Positions 54,901 to 63,554 are shown, counted from the first letter of the stretch. The stretch: 64,000 nucleotides of DNA from a virus (IMGVR_UViG_3300034760_000025:1-64000); one strand, 5' to 3'. Numbers and translations: made by a program. The notes: generated by a model not told the origin, from the letters alone.

Positions 54901-56135
54901 TGGGCCGGGCGGACTACACCCTGCTGATTACCAACCCGGCGGGGTCGAGCATCGTCGCTGACCCGGTCGGGTCGGCCGATCCGACGACGGGCACCCCCGG
55001 ACACACCATGATCGACCTCAAGCCGCGGCACCTCGAGGCCGGGTTCGGGGAGTTCAGCACCGCCGCGGACCCGGACCTACTCGCCGCGGTCAACGACCCG
55101 GACAACCGGGTAGTTGTCCGGCGGGCGCTGGACGACGGGACGGGCACCACCATCGAGATGGCCGGGCCGATCGAGTTGCCGGAGAACGGCTACCAGGCCG
55201 CCCGGGACGGCTCCGGCGGGCTGGGCACGCTGACGGTGAAGTTCGCCGACGACCTGGTCGTGCTCGCCGACCGGCTGGTCTACCCGGATCCGGCGGCCGC
55301 GTCGACAGCGCAGACCACCACCACCCGGTACGTCATCACCGCCCAGAACCCGGAGAACGCGCTGCGGGCGTTGGTGAACCTCAACGCCGGCCCGGGCGCC
55401 CTGACGGCCCGGCGGGTTCCGGGGCTGGTGCTGGGCCCGGACAACAACCTGATGCCCGGGGTGACGGTGTCGACGTCGTTCGACCGGGCGATGGTCCTCA
55501 CCGACGCGCTTCGGGAAGTCGCCCGCCTCCCCGGCGGGCTCGGGCTCGGGTTCCGCATCGTGCAAGTCGGCGGCACCCTGCAGTTCGACGTGTTCCAACC
55601 GCAGGACCTCAGCAACGAGATCGTTTTCAGCCGGTCGATGGGCAACATCGCCGAGCTGGGCTACTCGAGGGCGGCGCCGACCGCAACGGTCGCGATCGTG
55701 GGTGACGCGACCGCGGGTGTCGGGCGGATCGTCAGCGAGCGGGTCAACACGGTTGCGCACACGGCGGGTTGGCGGCGGCGGGAGGTGTTCGTCGACGCCC
55801 GGGGGGTGTCGAACGCGACCGAGCGGGACCAGGCCGGCGACGAGGCCCTGGCCGAGGGGGCGTCGAAGACCAGGGCGGCGGTGACCGCCCTGGAGACCCC
55901 CGACACCCGCTACGGGTACGACTACGGCCGCGGTGACCTGGTGTCGGTGCAGCCGTACGACGGCGGGCCGTTCATCACCGCGCTGGTGCTGGGTGCGGAC
56001 ATCACCGTCACCCCCGACAAGGGCGAGACGGTCGTCCCGGTCATCGGCACCGACAACGACGTCATCGTCGACGCGAAAGCCGCCGAGATCCGCAAGCTGT
56101 GGCGCACCATCGCCCGACTGCAGGGTGCGTTATGA
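54900..56135 (+). CDS. Gp37-like tail hub protein
   Basis: A 412-residue protein, ATG 54900 (a GTG lies just before it at 54897). RADYTLLITNPAGSSIVADP, KPRHLEAGFGEFSTAADPDL, TSFDRAMVLTDALREVARLP and YGRGDLVSVQPYDGGPFITA resemble the siphovirus ReqiPepy6 Gp37-like family, a hub or baseplate component following Dit. It ends with a short coiled coil (AAEIRKLWRTIARLQGAL). Confidence 0.78.
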   Translation: MGRADYTLLITNPAGSSIVADPVGSADPTTGTPGHTMIDLKPRHLEAGFGEFSTAADPDLLAAVNDPDNRVVVRRALDDGTGTTIEMAGPIELPENGYQAARDGSGGLGTLTVKFADDLVVLADRLVYPDPAAASTAQTTTTRYVITAQNPENALRALVNLNAGPGALTARRVPGLVLGPDNNLMPGVTVSTSFDRAMVLTDALREVARLPGGLGLGFRIVQVGGTLQFDVFQPQDLSNEIVFSRSMGNIAELGYSRAAPTATVAIVGDATAGVGRIVSERVNTVAHTAGWRRREVFVDARGVSNATERDQAGDEALAEGASKTRAAVTALETPDTRYGYDYGRGDLVSVQPYDGGPFITALVLGADITVTPDKGETVVPVIGTDNDVIVDAKAAEIRKLWRTIARLQGAL

Positions 56136-56166
56136 AACCGATCAGGAGAATGGGGGGTGAATAGCG

Positions 56167-57129
56167 GTGGCATACGATTCGTTTCCGAATAACGCGCACA
56201 ATAACCGCGCGATTTCGCTGGCCGAGCAAGAACAACTGTTGGCCCCGCACGGGTTCTCCGGCCTGATCGGGTTCACCGGGGTCACACCGGTGTACGCGAA
56301 CAGCACCGGGCTACACGCCAAGCTACGGGCCGGAGTCGCCGCCGCGGTGCGCGGCACCCGGTTCAACAACGCCACGGAGACGATCGTGGCGTTGGGGGCG
56401 AACACGTCCGGGTCACCGCGGATCGACCTGATCGTGCTGCGGCTGAACCGGGCCGCGACCGCCCCGAACGCGTTCACGGTCACCCCGGTTGTCGTCGCCG
56501 GGACACCGGCGGCGGTGCCGCTGGCACCGCAACCGGTGCGTAACAACACCCTCGACGGCACGGGCGTGTGGGACATCCCGGTCGCTGAGGCTGACGTGCC
56601 GCACGGGGCGGCGAGTATCCCGTCGACGGCGGTCCGGAACCGGGCGTGGTGGCTCACCGGCAGCGGTTACACCGGGTTCGACGCGGTCAGGCCGCCCGTC
56701 GAGCCGGGTGTGTTCTTCCGGGCCAACGATTCGGGGGTCACGTACGTCGGGACGTCCGGCGGGACGTGGCAGCGGGTGTACTACAACACCGGGTGGTCGT
56801 CGCTGCCGATCCCCGCCGGTGCGGGCTGGTCGGGGCAGGCTTTCCACTTCAACCGGTGCGGCGACCTGGTCGTGATGAACGCCCGGCTGATCCGGACGGG
56901 GGCGACGATGCCGGCGACGGCGTCGGCGGTTTTCGGGACCCTGTCTGACATTTTCCGGCCGACGATGGCGATGTCGGGGACGTACCACTGCACCCTGCCG
57001 GACCACTCCGGGCACGTCGGTGTCAGCACCGGCGGCACCATCACATTCGTCGGTACGAACACCACGGCCCAGAACATTCAGAACGGCGCGACGCTGATAT
57101 CCAACATGGTTTGGCCGGCCGCGGCCTAA
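56167..57129 (+). CDS. minor tail/baseplate protein, receptor-binding candidate
   Basis: A 320-residue protein, GTG 56167. The N-terminal region (NNRAISLAEQEQLLAPHGFS, VRGTRFNNATETIVAL, SPRIDLIVLRLNRAATAPNA) is the conserved baseplate-attaching part seen in many actinophage minor tail proteins. The C-terminal 150 residues are a beta-sandwich-like domain (VFFRANDSGVTYVG, GDLVVMNARLIRTGATMPA) typical of receptor-binding tips. The first 60 bases are AT-richer than average. Confidence 0.72.
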   Translation: MAYDSFPNNAHNNRAISLAEQEQLLAPHGFSGLIGFTGVTPVYANSTGLHAKLRAGVAAAVRGTRFNNATETIVALGANTSGSPRIDLIVLRLNRAATAPNAFTVTPVVVAGTPAAVPLAPQPVRNNTLDGTGVWDIPVAEADVPHGAASIPSTAVRNRAWWLTGSGYTGFDAVRPPVEPGVFFRANDSGVTYVGTSGGTWQRVYYNTGWSSLPIPAGAGWSGQAFHFNRCGDLVVMNARLIRTGATMPATASAVFGTLSDIFRPTMAMSGTYHCTLPDHSGHVGVSTGGTITFVGTNTTAQNIQNGATLISNMVWPAAA

Positions 57130-57145
57130 TAGGGGGCAGACAGAC

Positions 57146-58312
57146 ATGGGACAACGGCACCCTTTTGGTGGCGGCGTAGCCGAGTGGGTCATGGAAGGCA
57201 ACGATTCCGATGTGCCCATCCTGCAGGGCGGCGCGAGCCTGACGTTCTGGAACGCGAAGGACGGCGGGCTGCAGCACACCGACCTGTCGCTCGACGCGGC
57301 CGGGGAAACACCCCTGACGGGGCTACTCAGCAGCGACGGAACCGGCGGGTACCGCAAAGGGCAGGTCCCGAGCTTTTTCGGCCCGCCTGACGTCACGTAC
57401 ATGTGGATGTCCGCCGATGGTGGTGAGCGGGTCCTGATCGTCGCCGTTGACACGGCTGACATCGCCGGGGCGATCGCCCAGCAGTTCTCCAACCACCTCA
57501 GTCAGAGCAACGGGCACAACACCACCATGGGCGACCTGTCCGATGTGGATTTTCCCGCGACGATCCCACCCGGGTCGGTGCCGGTGTGGAACGACACAGA
57601 GCAGAAGTGGGAGGCGGCGACCGCGACGGGGCTCAACCCGAACTCGTTCGTGAAGACCGCAGGCGGGAGCGTCGTTCGGATCCCCGACGGGGACACCACC
57701 ACCGTCGGGCAGGAGGTACGCGCCCCGGCGGGAAGCCGGGTCGGCGCGGCGAACACCTTCCAGGGGGCATGGAACAGCGGCAGCAACGCGGTCCCGGTGT
57801 GGGCGTTGGGTTTCTACCTCAACGGGTACGCCGAGGGCAGGGCCCGGGCCACCGCCGACGACCGGGTCGCGTTCCGCGTCGAGCGGCGCACCGCCGGCGC
57901 CACCGGTGACCTTTTCCAGGCCGTGAACGAGTCCGGCAACCCCCTGGCGTGGATCAACTCGAAGGGGCATATCCGGGCGGCGAACCTGGGCCGGTCGGTC
58001 ACGTTCACCGCCGTCGGGGCGCTGAGCACGGGCGTCGGCAAATTTGTTTGGTTCAACGACACCGGTGCGGATCTGATCCTGCGGTCGTTGCGGTTCTGGC
58101 TGGACACGGTCGGTAGCACGCCGAGTGTGTTCGACGTCAATCGTGACGGGGTGACGCTGTACGCGTCGGGTAAGCCGACCCTGGCCGCGAGCGCGCAGAC
58201 GTTACTCGTCGCGGCTTCGTTCACTGTCGCCGCCGGGCAGCGGCTGTCCGTTGACGTCGACAGCGCGGGCACCGGCGCGCAGAACCTCACCGCCCAGCTA
58301 GAGCTGTACTGA
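57146..58312 (+). CDS. minor tail protein
   Basis: A 388-residue protein, ATG 57146 (RBS aggggg). It has an N-terminal domain (VAEWVMEGNDSDVPILQGGA, VTYMWMSADGGERVLIVAV), a short linker containing SNHLSQSNGHNTTMGDLSDV, which resembles fibre-junction motifs, and a C-terminal beta-sandwich (SVTFTAVGALSTGVGKFVWF, QRLSVDVDSAGTGAQNLTAQ). Likely a fibre or carbohydrate-binding tail component. Confidence 0.72.
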   Translation: MGQRHPFGGGVAEWVMEGNDSDVPILQGGASLTFWNAKDGGLQHTDLSLDAAGETPLTGLLSSDGTGGYRKGQVPSFFGPPDVTYMWMSADGGERVLIVAVDTADIAGAIAQQFSNHLSQSNGHNTTMGDLSDVDFPATIPPGSVPVWNDTEQKWEAATATGLNPNSFVKTAGGSVVRIPDGDTTTVGQEVRAPAGSRVGAANTFQGAWNSGSNAVPVWALGFYLNGYAEGRARATADDRVAFRVERRTAGATGDLFQAVNESGNPLAWINSKGHIRAANLGRSVTFTAVGALSTGVGKFVWFNDTGADLILRSLRFWLDTVGSTPSVFDVNRDGVTLYASGKPTLAASAQTLLVAASFTVAAGQRLSVDVDSAGTGAQNLTAQLELY

Positions 58313-58331
58313 CCCGGACGGAGGCACCACC

Positions 58332-60020
58332 GTGGGCTCATGGGTCAACGACAGCAGTTCGGTCACCACCACCTCGGGTTTCACCTCCGTCGGGACCATC
58401 CCGACCGGGGTAGCCGCCGGGGACCGGGTGTACGCGTTCGTCGGCAGTGGGTCCGCGAACCCGAACGCGCTCACCGGGCCGGCCGGGTGGGTGAAGTGCG
58501 CCGAGTACGCCCCGACCGGGTTTTTCAAGTCGGCGCTGTACTACCGCGACGTCGCCGCCGGTGGGGAGGCCGGGGCCACGGTCACGTGGACGTGGGCGGT
58601 CACCGGGCGCACCTGGGCGGTTCTGCAGGCGTACCGGGGTGTGGAGACAGCCCGGGCGCCGTTGTGGGCGACGGCGTCCGGGGTCGCGGACAGTCCGGGG
58701 CCTACGAACGTGCCCGTGCTGACCGTGCCTACGGATGACTGGCTGCTGATCCTCGCCGCGGCGCGGGAGTCGCCGGGCACCGACCTGGCGAAGACGTGGG
58801 CGCTGACCGGCGCCGGGACCGACGTCGAGCGGGTCGACGAGTACGGCAACAACGCGGGGACCGGGGTGAAGCTGACCGTCGCGGTGTACGACACCAACGG
58901 CCCCGACCCGGGTGTCGCCGGTGGTGGTGGCGGCGGGGGTGGCAGCGCGGTGACGTTGACGGGGGCACCGCCGCTGAACACGTACAACTCGATCGCGTTG
59001 ACGTCGCCGCTGCGGATCGGGGCGACGCTCGACAAGGCGGCGATCTCCTACTGGGAGCCGAAGCTGCACGTCAACGGGTGGATGCGGATCTTCCCGGATG
59101 GCTCGACGAAGATGCCGAACGACTGGGAGGACTCCCGCTACCAGTATTGCCGGCGGGTCGGTGCGCACCCGTTCATCAGCACGAAAATCGACGGCGATCC
59201 GGTGAAGTTGCAGCAGATGTACGACTACCTGATGACGATGCCGTCGTGGATCAAAGACGACCCGGACATGCTGTTGTGGATGACCGACCACCACGAACCG
59301 GAAAAAGAATTCACCCCAACAGGGTTCAAAAACAACTTTATTGCGTTCTGGAATAAGATAAACACGCTGCCGTCGAACATTCGCACGAAAATCAAATGCG
59401 GTCCGGCGCAGACGTCGCAATGGACGGAGTCGGCCAGTAAAGGCAACTTCAACTATTCGACGTACGACCCGCTGGTCGGTGACTTCTGGGGTGTCGACAC
59501 GTACGTCCTGAGCGCGTCCGGTGGGGCGGCGATCACGTCGTACCCGAACCCGGTCGCCTTCCTGCAGCACATCAAGGCGTACGTCCCGCCCGGCGGGCGG
59601 CCGAAGATTTTCCCGGAGTTCGGGGCGATCGGCGCCCCGTTCGACACCGACGGGACAGCCCGGGCCGCGTTCCTGCAGGGCTGCTACAACGAGCTGATCA
59701 CCTGGCCGGACTTCGGCGGGTTCATCTGGTGGAACGACGACGGGACGTCGTCCGACTCGCCGACGACCGGGATCGGCACCGCCCGGTACTTCCAGCTCAA
59801 CCGCCGGCACACCGGCACCGACAACTCCTACACGGAGATCCCGTCGCAGACGACGACGGTGACCGTCGGCAGCGGCGGCGGGTCCGGGACCGCCCGGTCC
59901 GTGACCCTGTCCCAACCCGCCGCGAGCACGCACCTGTGGTCCGTGACGGTGCCCATGGTCGCCCCTCCCCCGCCGGCGCCGGTCAACCCCTGGTCGCACA
60001 TGGGCCGCCCCCAGAAGTAG
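58332..60020 (+). CDS. tail-associated glycoside-hydrolase-like protein (GH26-like)
   Basis: A 562-residue protein, GTG 58332, RBS cggagg. The N-terminal beta domain (about 1-190, DRVYAFVGSGSANPNAL, WAVTGRTWAVLQAYRGVETA) is joined by a poly-Gly linker to a barrel domain (about 220-505): GATLDKAAISYWEPKL, LLWMTDHHEPEKEFTPTGFK, FWGVDTYVLSA, RPKIFPEFGAIGAPFDTDGT, FGGFIWWNDDG. HEPE and PEFG suit acid/base and nucleophile glutamates of GH26-like enzymes. The 59281-59400 stretch is only 45% G+C. A glycan-degrading tail enzyme is the likely role. Confidence 0.75.
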   Translation: MGSWVNDSSSVTTTSGFTSVGTIPTGVAAGDRVYAFVGSGSANPNALTGPAGWVKCAEYAPTGFFKSALYYRDVAAGGEAGATVTWTWAVTGRTWAVLQAYRGVETARAPLWATASGVADSPGPTNVPVLTVPTDDWLLILAAARESPGTDLAKTWALTGAGTDVERVDEYGNNAGTGVKLTVAVYDTNGPDPGVAGGGGGGGGSAVTLTGAPPLNTYNSIALTSPLRIGATLDKAAISYWEPKLHVNGWMRIFPDGSTKMPNDWEDSRYQYCRRVGAHPFISTKIDGDPVKLQQMYDYLMTMPSWIKDDPDMLLWMTDHHEPEKEFTPTGFKNNFIAFWNKINTLPSNIRTKIKCGPAQTSQWTESASKGNFNYSTYDPLVGDFWGVDTYVLSASGGAAITSYPNPVAFLQHIKAYVPPGGRPKIFPEFGAIGAPFDTDGTARAAFLQGCYNELITWPDFGGFIWWNDDGTSSDSPTTGIGTARYFQLNRRHTGTDNSYTEIPSQTTTVTVGSGGGSGTARSVTLSQPAASTHLWSVTVPMVAPPPPAPVNPWSHMGRPQK

Positions 60021-60075
60021 CCGCCCAGGGGCCCCCGGGGCGGTGCAACCGAGCACCACGCCCCGGAGGTTCCCC

Positions 60076-60684
60076 GTGTTGGTCCCGCCGTCTGTCTACA
60101 CCGTGCGCGTCAACGGGTTGGCGTCGCGCACGTCGGTCGACGCCGACGTCGACCTCGGGTTCGGGTACTGGCGCCGCGGCGTTCGGCTGCGGCTGGCCGG
60201 CGGGCCGGCCGGTTGGGCTACCGCCGGTCTGGCGCCGGGGGTGCGTCTGGTGGGCCGGGTGGCCCGGTACGGGGCCGGGTGGGCGGTGCACCCGACCGCC
60301 CCGGGGACCCGCCCGGCGCACGTGTACGCCGCGGTCCTGGGCGTCGGGCACGACGGCGACAACGTCCGCGCTGACATCGACCTGGGCGTCGACTGCTGGT
60401 TGGCTGGCCAGTCGGTCCGGTTGGCCGGGTGCAACGCCCGCGAGCTGCACGACGCCGGCGGGCCCGCGGCCCGCCTCAACATGGCGACGGCGGCGCCGGC
60501 CGGCACCGTGGTCGTGCTGACGTCGCTCAAGACCGACAAGTACGGCGGCCGGTACGTCGGCCGGATCGGCCTACCCGACGGCACGGACCTCGCCGCCCGG
60601 CTGATCGCCGACGGGTGGGCCGCCCCGTGGGACGGCCGCGGCACCCGACCCGTGCCGCCCTGGCCGCGCCCGGTAGCCGACTAG
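60076..60684 (+). CDS. SNase-like (staphylococcal nuclease fold) protein
   Basis: A 202-residue protein. GTG 60076 is chosen for GGAGGT five bases upstream. The C-terminal half carries VRADIDLGVDCWLAGQ, SVRLAGCNARELHD (Arg and Glu equivalents of SNase R35 and E43), KYGGRYVGRI (R87-like) and LAARLIADGWAAPWDG, a full SNase signature. The N-terminal half (TVRVNGLASRTSVDADVDLG, RGVRLRLAGGPAG) looks like a decayed copy of the same strands, suggesting an internal duplication. Its 3-prime end overlaps a convergent minus gene by 114 bases. Confidence 0.75.
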   Translation: MLVPPSVYTVRVNGLASRTSVDADVDLGFGYWRRGVRLRLAGGPAGWATAGLAPGVRLVGRVARYGAGWAVHPTAPGTRPAHVYAAVLGVGHDGDNVRADIDLGVDCWLAGQSVRLAGCNARELHDAGGPAARLNMATAAPAGTVVVLTSLKTDKYGGRYVGRIGLPDGTDLAARLIADGWAAPWDGRGTRPVPPWPRPVAD

Positions 60685-61182
60685 GCCCCCCTGGTGCGGC
60701 TGGACGGCTGACGCGGCGGCGGCAATCTCATCCGTGACTTGGATGGTGTGACCGGCCCATGCGCCGGTCAGTACCAGGCCGGCGGGCCCGGGCCGTCCGG
60801 CCGTACGCACGAAGAGCTGCCCCGGGTGATCGTCCGGGACGAAGAACTCGGCGCCGGCCGGCACCTGAGTCACCAGGTCCCCATTCGTCAGCCTCACGAC
60901 CAGCGGGTTCCCGCCGACCATCTGGTAGAACAGCTCGATCGGCCCGCCGGTCGTCGGCGGCCGTGACGCCGCCCGGAGTAGTCGGGCGAGGCCCCGCAGA
61001 CCGGCCGGATCCTTGCCGTTGCGTTCGCGCCGGTCCGCGGCCTTGTCTACCCGGCTGGCCAGCTCGGCGAGCTCGTCGCTCGGTAGGTGCCCGCGGAACG
61101 CTTCCGCGACCTGGTCGGCGGTGTGCGTCGGTTGGAACGCGCCGAAACTCGGGACCCGTCCGAGGGTCTCTCTCGTGCTCAT
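60571..61182 (-). CDS. minus-strand protein of unknown function
   Basis: A 203-residue protein starting at ATG 61182 (complement). MSTRETLGRVPSFGAFQPTH, PSDELAELASRVDKAADRRE, IELFYQMVGGNPLVVRLTNG, AGAEFFVPDDHPGQLFVRTA and LVLTGAWAGHTIQVTDEIA are clearly coding. From about residue 165 the sequence turns Gly/Pro/Arg-rich because it reads antisense to the SNase gene, so the natural stop may have been lost. It could be a regulator or moron gene. It is divergent from the rightward gene at 61270. Confidence 0.7.
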   Translation of the reverse strand: MSTRETLGRVPSFGAFQPTHTADQVAEAFRGHLPSDELAELASRVDKAADRRERNGKDPAGLRGLARLLRAASRPPTTGGPIELFYQMVGGNPLVVRLTNGDLVTQVPAGAEFFVPDDHPGQLFVRTAGRPGPAGLVLTGAWAGHTIQVTDEIAAAASAVQPHQGGLVGYRARPGRHGSGAAAVPRGGPPVGDQPGGEVRAVG

Positions 61183-61269
61183 GCGGCCAGCGTAGGCGCC
61201 CCCACTGATACCCCGCGTCGCCGGCGAGCTGCCGGCGGTGTGCGTTCCGCCCGAACGAAGGAGGCACTG

Positions 61270-61704
61270 ATGCCCGAAATCACCGAGCCGGTCGACGCCG
61301 GCGAGGACGCCGGCCCGTGGGAGGGCCCAGCTCGCGGTGGGCCGCTCGACGGCACGACGCAGACCAGCCGGTACCCGCGCGGGTTGCTGGCCGCTGACCG
61401 GCCCGCCGGCCTGGGCTGGCTGTACGACTGGACGGGCCGGGAGTTCGTCGCCCGTAACGCCGGCGTGCCGGTGCCGCTCATCGAGGACCCGGGCGCCCCG
61501 GACAACCGGTACCGGGCCGCGGAGGAGGGCGACTTCGACGTGATCGCGGTCCCGGACGCCGGCGATGACCCGGCCACGGTCGACGCGTACACCGAGGACG
61601 ACGGTGGGTTCGCCCTCGTCGTCGACGTCGACGACGCCGACCGGGGTGTCCAGCCCGACGACCAGGACGACGAGCAGGACGCGGGAGGGCCGAGCCATGT
61701 GTAG
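61270..61704 (+). CDS. acidic protein upstream of the lysin
   Basis: A 144-residue protein, ATG 61270 with RBS aaggagg. It has GPWEGPARGGPLDGTTQTSR, a small aromatic core (GLGWLYDWTGREFVARNAG) and a strongly acidic C-terminal half (FALVVDVDDADRGVQPDDQD). It overlaps the lysin gene by eight bases. The 87 bases between it and the divergent minus gene must hold promoters for both directions. Function unknown. Confidence 0.72.
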   Translation: MPEITEPVDAGEDAGPWEGPARGGPLDGTTQTSRYPRGLLAADRPAGLGWLYDWTGREFVARNAGVPVPLIEDPGAPDNRYRAAEEGDFDVIAVPDAGDDPATVDAYTEDDGGFALVVDVDDADRGVQPDDQDDEQDAGGPSHV

Positions 61705-62737
61705 AGCAGCACCGCCGACCCGGTGGGTTGTCGACCAGGTCGAGAAGCGGTATTCCAGTGCGGTGATGGCCGGGATCGTCCCGGACCGGCGGCACCTGGC
61801 CAACGGGGGCCCGCACGTCTGCATGGATCACCTGTGGTCGGGTGGCAACGCCGATGACTACTCCAACCGTCACCGGCTCGACGAGTCGCCACCGGTGAGC
61901 GCGGCAGGCCGGCAGTACAGCGCCGCGTGTGACATCGGCCTGGGCCGGGCGGACATGATGCGGGTGCACGCGTCGGCCCGCCGGGTGTTCCTGGACCGGT
62001 CCGACCCCCGCCGTAAGTGGATCAAGGCGATCAACTGTTGGGACGGGTCGGGGGCGGCGGTCCGGTACGACTACGTCAACAACACCGCGACGTGGGCGAC
62101 GCCGGACCACTGTTCGCACACCCACGACGAGTGGTCGCGGCTGTACGTCGATTTCGACGCCGACCCCGCCCGGTGCTGGAAGGCGGCCCGGGCGATGGCG
62201 TCCGTGCTGTGCGCTGAGGCTGAGGCGGCGTGGGTCGCGCGGGAAGAGCCGAAGCCCGCCCCGAAGCCCGCCCCGAAGCCGGCCACCGCGGCGCCGGCGG
62301 CGGGCGGCCCGTCGGCGCCGGCGCCGATCACGCACCAGGTCAAGGCCGGCGACACCCTGTGGGACATCAGCCGCCGGTACCGGCTGACTGTGGCGAATCT
62401 CAAAGCGTGGAACCGGTTGGCCGGCGACGGGATCCGCCCGGGGCAGGTCCTGCGGCTGGCTGCCACTCCCGCCCCGGTGGTGAGAGCGCCGGGGTGGCCG
62501 GTCGGGGCCGGCGACTACTTCCGGCCGCGGGTCGGAGCCCCGCAGTACCCGACGGTCCGGGTGTGGCAGGCCCAGATGCGCAGGATCGGGTGGTCGATCG
62601 AGGTCGACGGGCAGCTCGGGCCGAAGAGCGGCGCGGTCCTGGTCGCGTTCCAACGGGCCGAAAAACTACGAGACACGGGGGTTCTTGACCGGGCAACGTT
62701 CCTGCGGGCGTGGTCGACTACCCGCCGGGGTCGGTAG
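61697..62737 (+). CDS. endolysin: N-terminal domain, LysM, peptidoglycan-binding domain
   Basis: A 346-residue protein, ATG 61697. Residues about 1-175 form a domain of unrecognised type with conserved-looking DHLWSGGNADDYSNRHRLDE, ACDIGLGRADMMRVH, AINCWDGSGAAVRYDYVNN and TPDHCSHTHDEWSRLYVDFD; the HxH pair could bind zinc. A KPAPKPAPKP linker leads to a LysM domain (about 214-255, THQVKAGDTLWDISRRYRLT) and a peptidoglycan_binding_1-like domain (about 280-325, VRVWQAQMRRIGWSIEVDGQ and LGPKSGAVLVAFQRAE). The modular order is that of phage lysins. The catalytic activity is inferred from context. Confidence 0.82.
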   Translation: MCRAAPPTRWVVDQVEKRYSSAVMAGIVPDRRHLANGGPHVCMDHLWSGGNADDYSNRHRLDESPPVSAAGRQYSAACDIGLGRADMMRVHASARRVFLDRSDPRRKWIKAINCWDGSGAAVRYDYVNNTATWATPDHCSHTHDEWSRLYVDFDADPARCWKAARAMASVLCAEAEAAWVAREEPKPAPKPAPKPATAAPAAGGPSAPAPITHQVKAGDTLWDISRRYRLTVANLKAWNRLAGDGIRPGQVLRLAATPAPVVRAPGWPVGAGDYFRPRVGAPQYPTVRVWQAQMRRIGWSIEVDGQLGPKSGAVLVAFQRAEKLRDTGVLDRATFLRAWSTTRRGR

Positions 62738-62911
62738 CCGCACGTCGTGTCCATCCAGGGCAGACGGGGGTTTACCCATCGGTAAGTGTTGACCGAGCGG
62801 GTGCGCGTTCCGTCGATCCGCACGGATGTACTATCCATAACGCGACATTCGTATCATTTCCAGTCGTTCAGGTATACCGGGTGCCTGGATGATTAACACA
62901 ACACACAGAGC

Positions 62912-62935
62912 GGCCGGGGCCGATCAGGCCCGGCC
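62912..62935 (+). terminator. terminator candidate downstream of endolysin
   Basis: ggccggg pairs with cccggcc (outer seven pairs), with a bulged G, two further pairs and loop gatca, followed by ttgttg. It is the first strong hairpin after the last rightward gene and probably ends the late transcript. Confidence 0.6.
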
Positions 62936-63042
62936 TTGTTGCAGCTTTGCTCGGAGGCGGCGGCGGCGACCGGTGGGGGGATCTCGAGGCAGCGCGCGGC
63001 ACGCATCACGACCCGAGAATCCCTCCCACCGTGTCGCTGTCG

Positions 63043-63069
63043 GTGACTGGGAATTGCAGTCCCGGTCAC
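63043..63069. other. hairpin
   Basis: gtgactggga (63043-63052) pairs with tcccggtcac (63060-63069) with one T-G wobble and a 7-base loop. It is four bases from the next hairpin, so the two may form one structured RNA. Confidence 0.4.
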
Positions 63070-63073
63070 AACA

Positions 63074-63108
63074 AGCGGGGCCGTCCCACATGTTGGGTCG
63101 GCCCCGCT
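63074..63108. other. strong hairpin
   Basis: agcggggccg (63074-63083) and cggccccgct (63099-63108) are perfect complements. Four more pairs (ccca/tggg) form inside. It could be a terminator for either strand or part of a structured RNA. Confidence 0.5.
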
Positions 63109-63387
63109 ACGCCGGGCGGTACAGTATTCGGCCAACGCCGACCCGCGCGCCCAGGGGCTTGTCTGGAGATCGCGGCCCGTCGTCGTCACCGCACCGCCGT
63201 AGGAGGTAACGAGGGGGACACGCAGGACGGCAGACGGTCTTGTCCGTCAGCTGGGCGTCGCCATCCGATCGCGGTCGAGCAGGCCGCGGGCAGGCTACCG
63301 CCGCCCGCTGCCGGCGGGTCGGCCGTCCATGTGTCCGTGACGCGACCTTAGCGTGACCTGAGTACACCAGGGACCGCCCCGACGTAG

Positions 63388-63416
63388 TTGGCGCATCGTG
63401 GTGGCCACGTTAGGGG
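63388..63416 (+). promoter_or_regulatory. tandem promoter-like repeat 1
   Basis: TTGGCG (63388-63393), 17-base spacer, TAGGGG (63411-63416). It aligns with the element 44 bases downstream: both share CGCATC, GGTG, and cacgttaggg followed by taca. It could be a promoter or a regulator-binding repeat. Confidence 0.45.
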
Positions 63417-63431
63417 TACAAGGGGGGCGAA

Positions 63432-63460
63432 TTACCGCATCACGGTGAACACGTTAGGGT
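63432..63460 (+). promoter_or_regulatory. tandem promoter-like repeat 2
   Basis: TTACCG (63432-63437), 17-base spacer, TAGGGT (63455-63460), which keeps the TAnnnT pattern. Transcription would start near 63467, just before the long hairpin at 63477. Confidence 0.45.
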
Positions 63461-63476
63461 ACAGGGAGAGCGCGAC

Positions 63477-63541
63477 GGGGCGCCCCGCGTGATGTCGGCA
63501 TCGGGCTGGGTAGCTCCGTCGACCCTCACGCGGGGCGCCCC
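63477..63541. terminator. 16-bp stem hairpin with 33-base loop, bidirectional terminator or leader RNA
   Basis: Arms 63477-63492 (ggggcgccccgcgtga) and 63526-63541 pair perfectly; the 33-base loop has some internal complementarity. On the + strand cgctttt follows. It lies 14 bases beyond the end of the leftward 42-residue gene, so it may end that operon, or form a short RNA from the two upstream promoter-like repeats. Confidence 0.6.
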
Positions 63542-63554
63542 CGCTTTTCGCGTC

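Larger units (their letters stand above)
62738..63554. other. gene-free control region
   Basis: About 800 bases without a convincing gene, between the end of the rightward late genes and the leftward operon. It is AT-richer at 62780-62910, holds hairpins at 62912-62935, 63043-63069 and 63074-63108, two tandem promoter-like repeats at 63388-63460, and a long-stem hairpin at 63477-63541. No tRNA or attachment-site core was recognised. Confidence 0.6.

Noticed and set aside
63000-63110. Possible tRNA-like fold in the gene-free right-end region
   Set aside because: The hairpins do not form a cloverleaf and there is no GGTTCRA T-loop or acceptor pairing.
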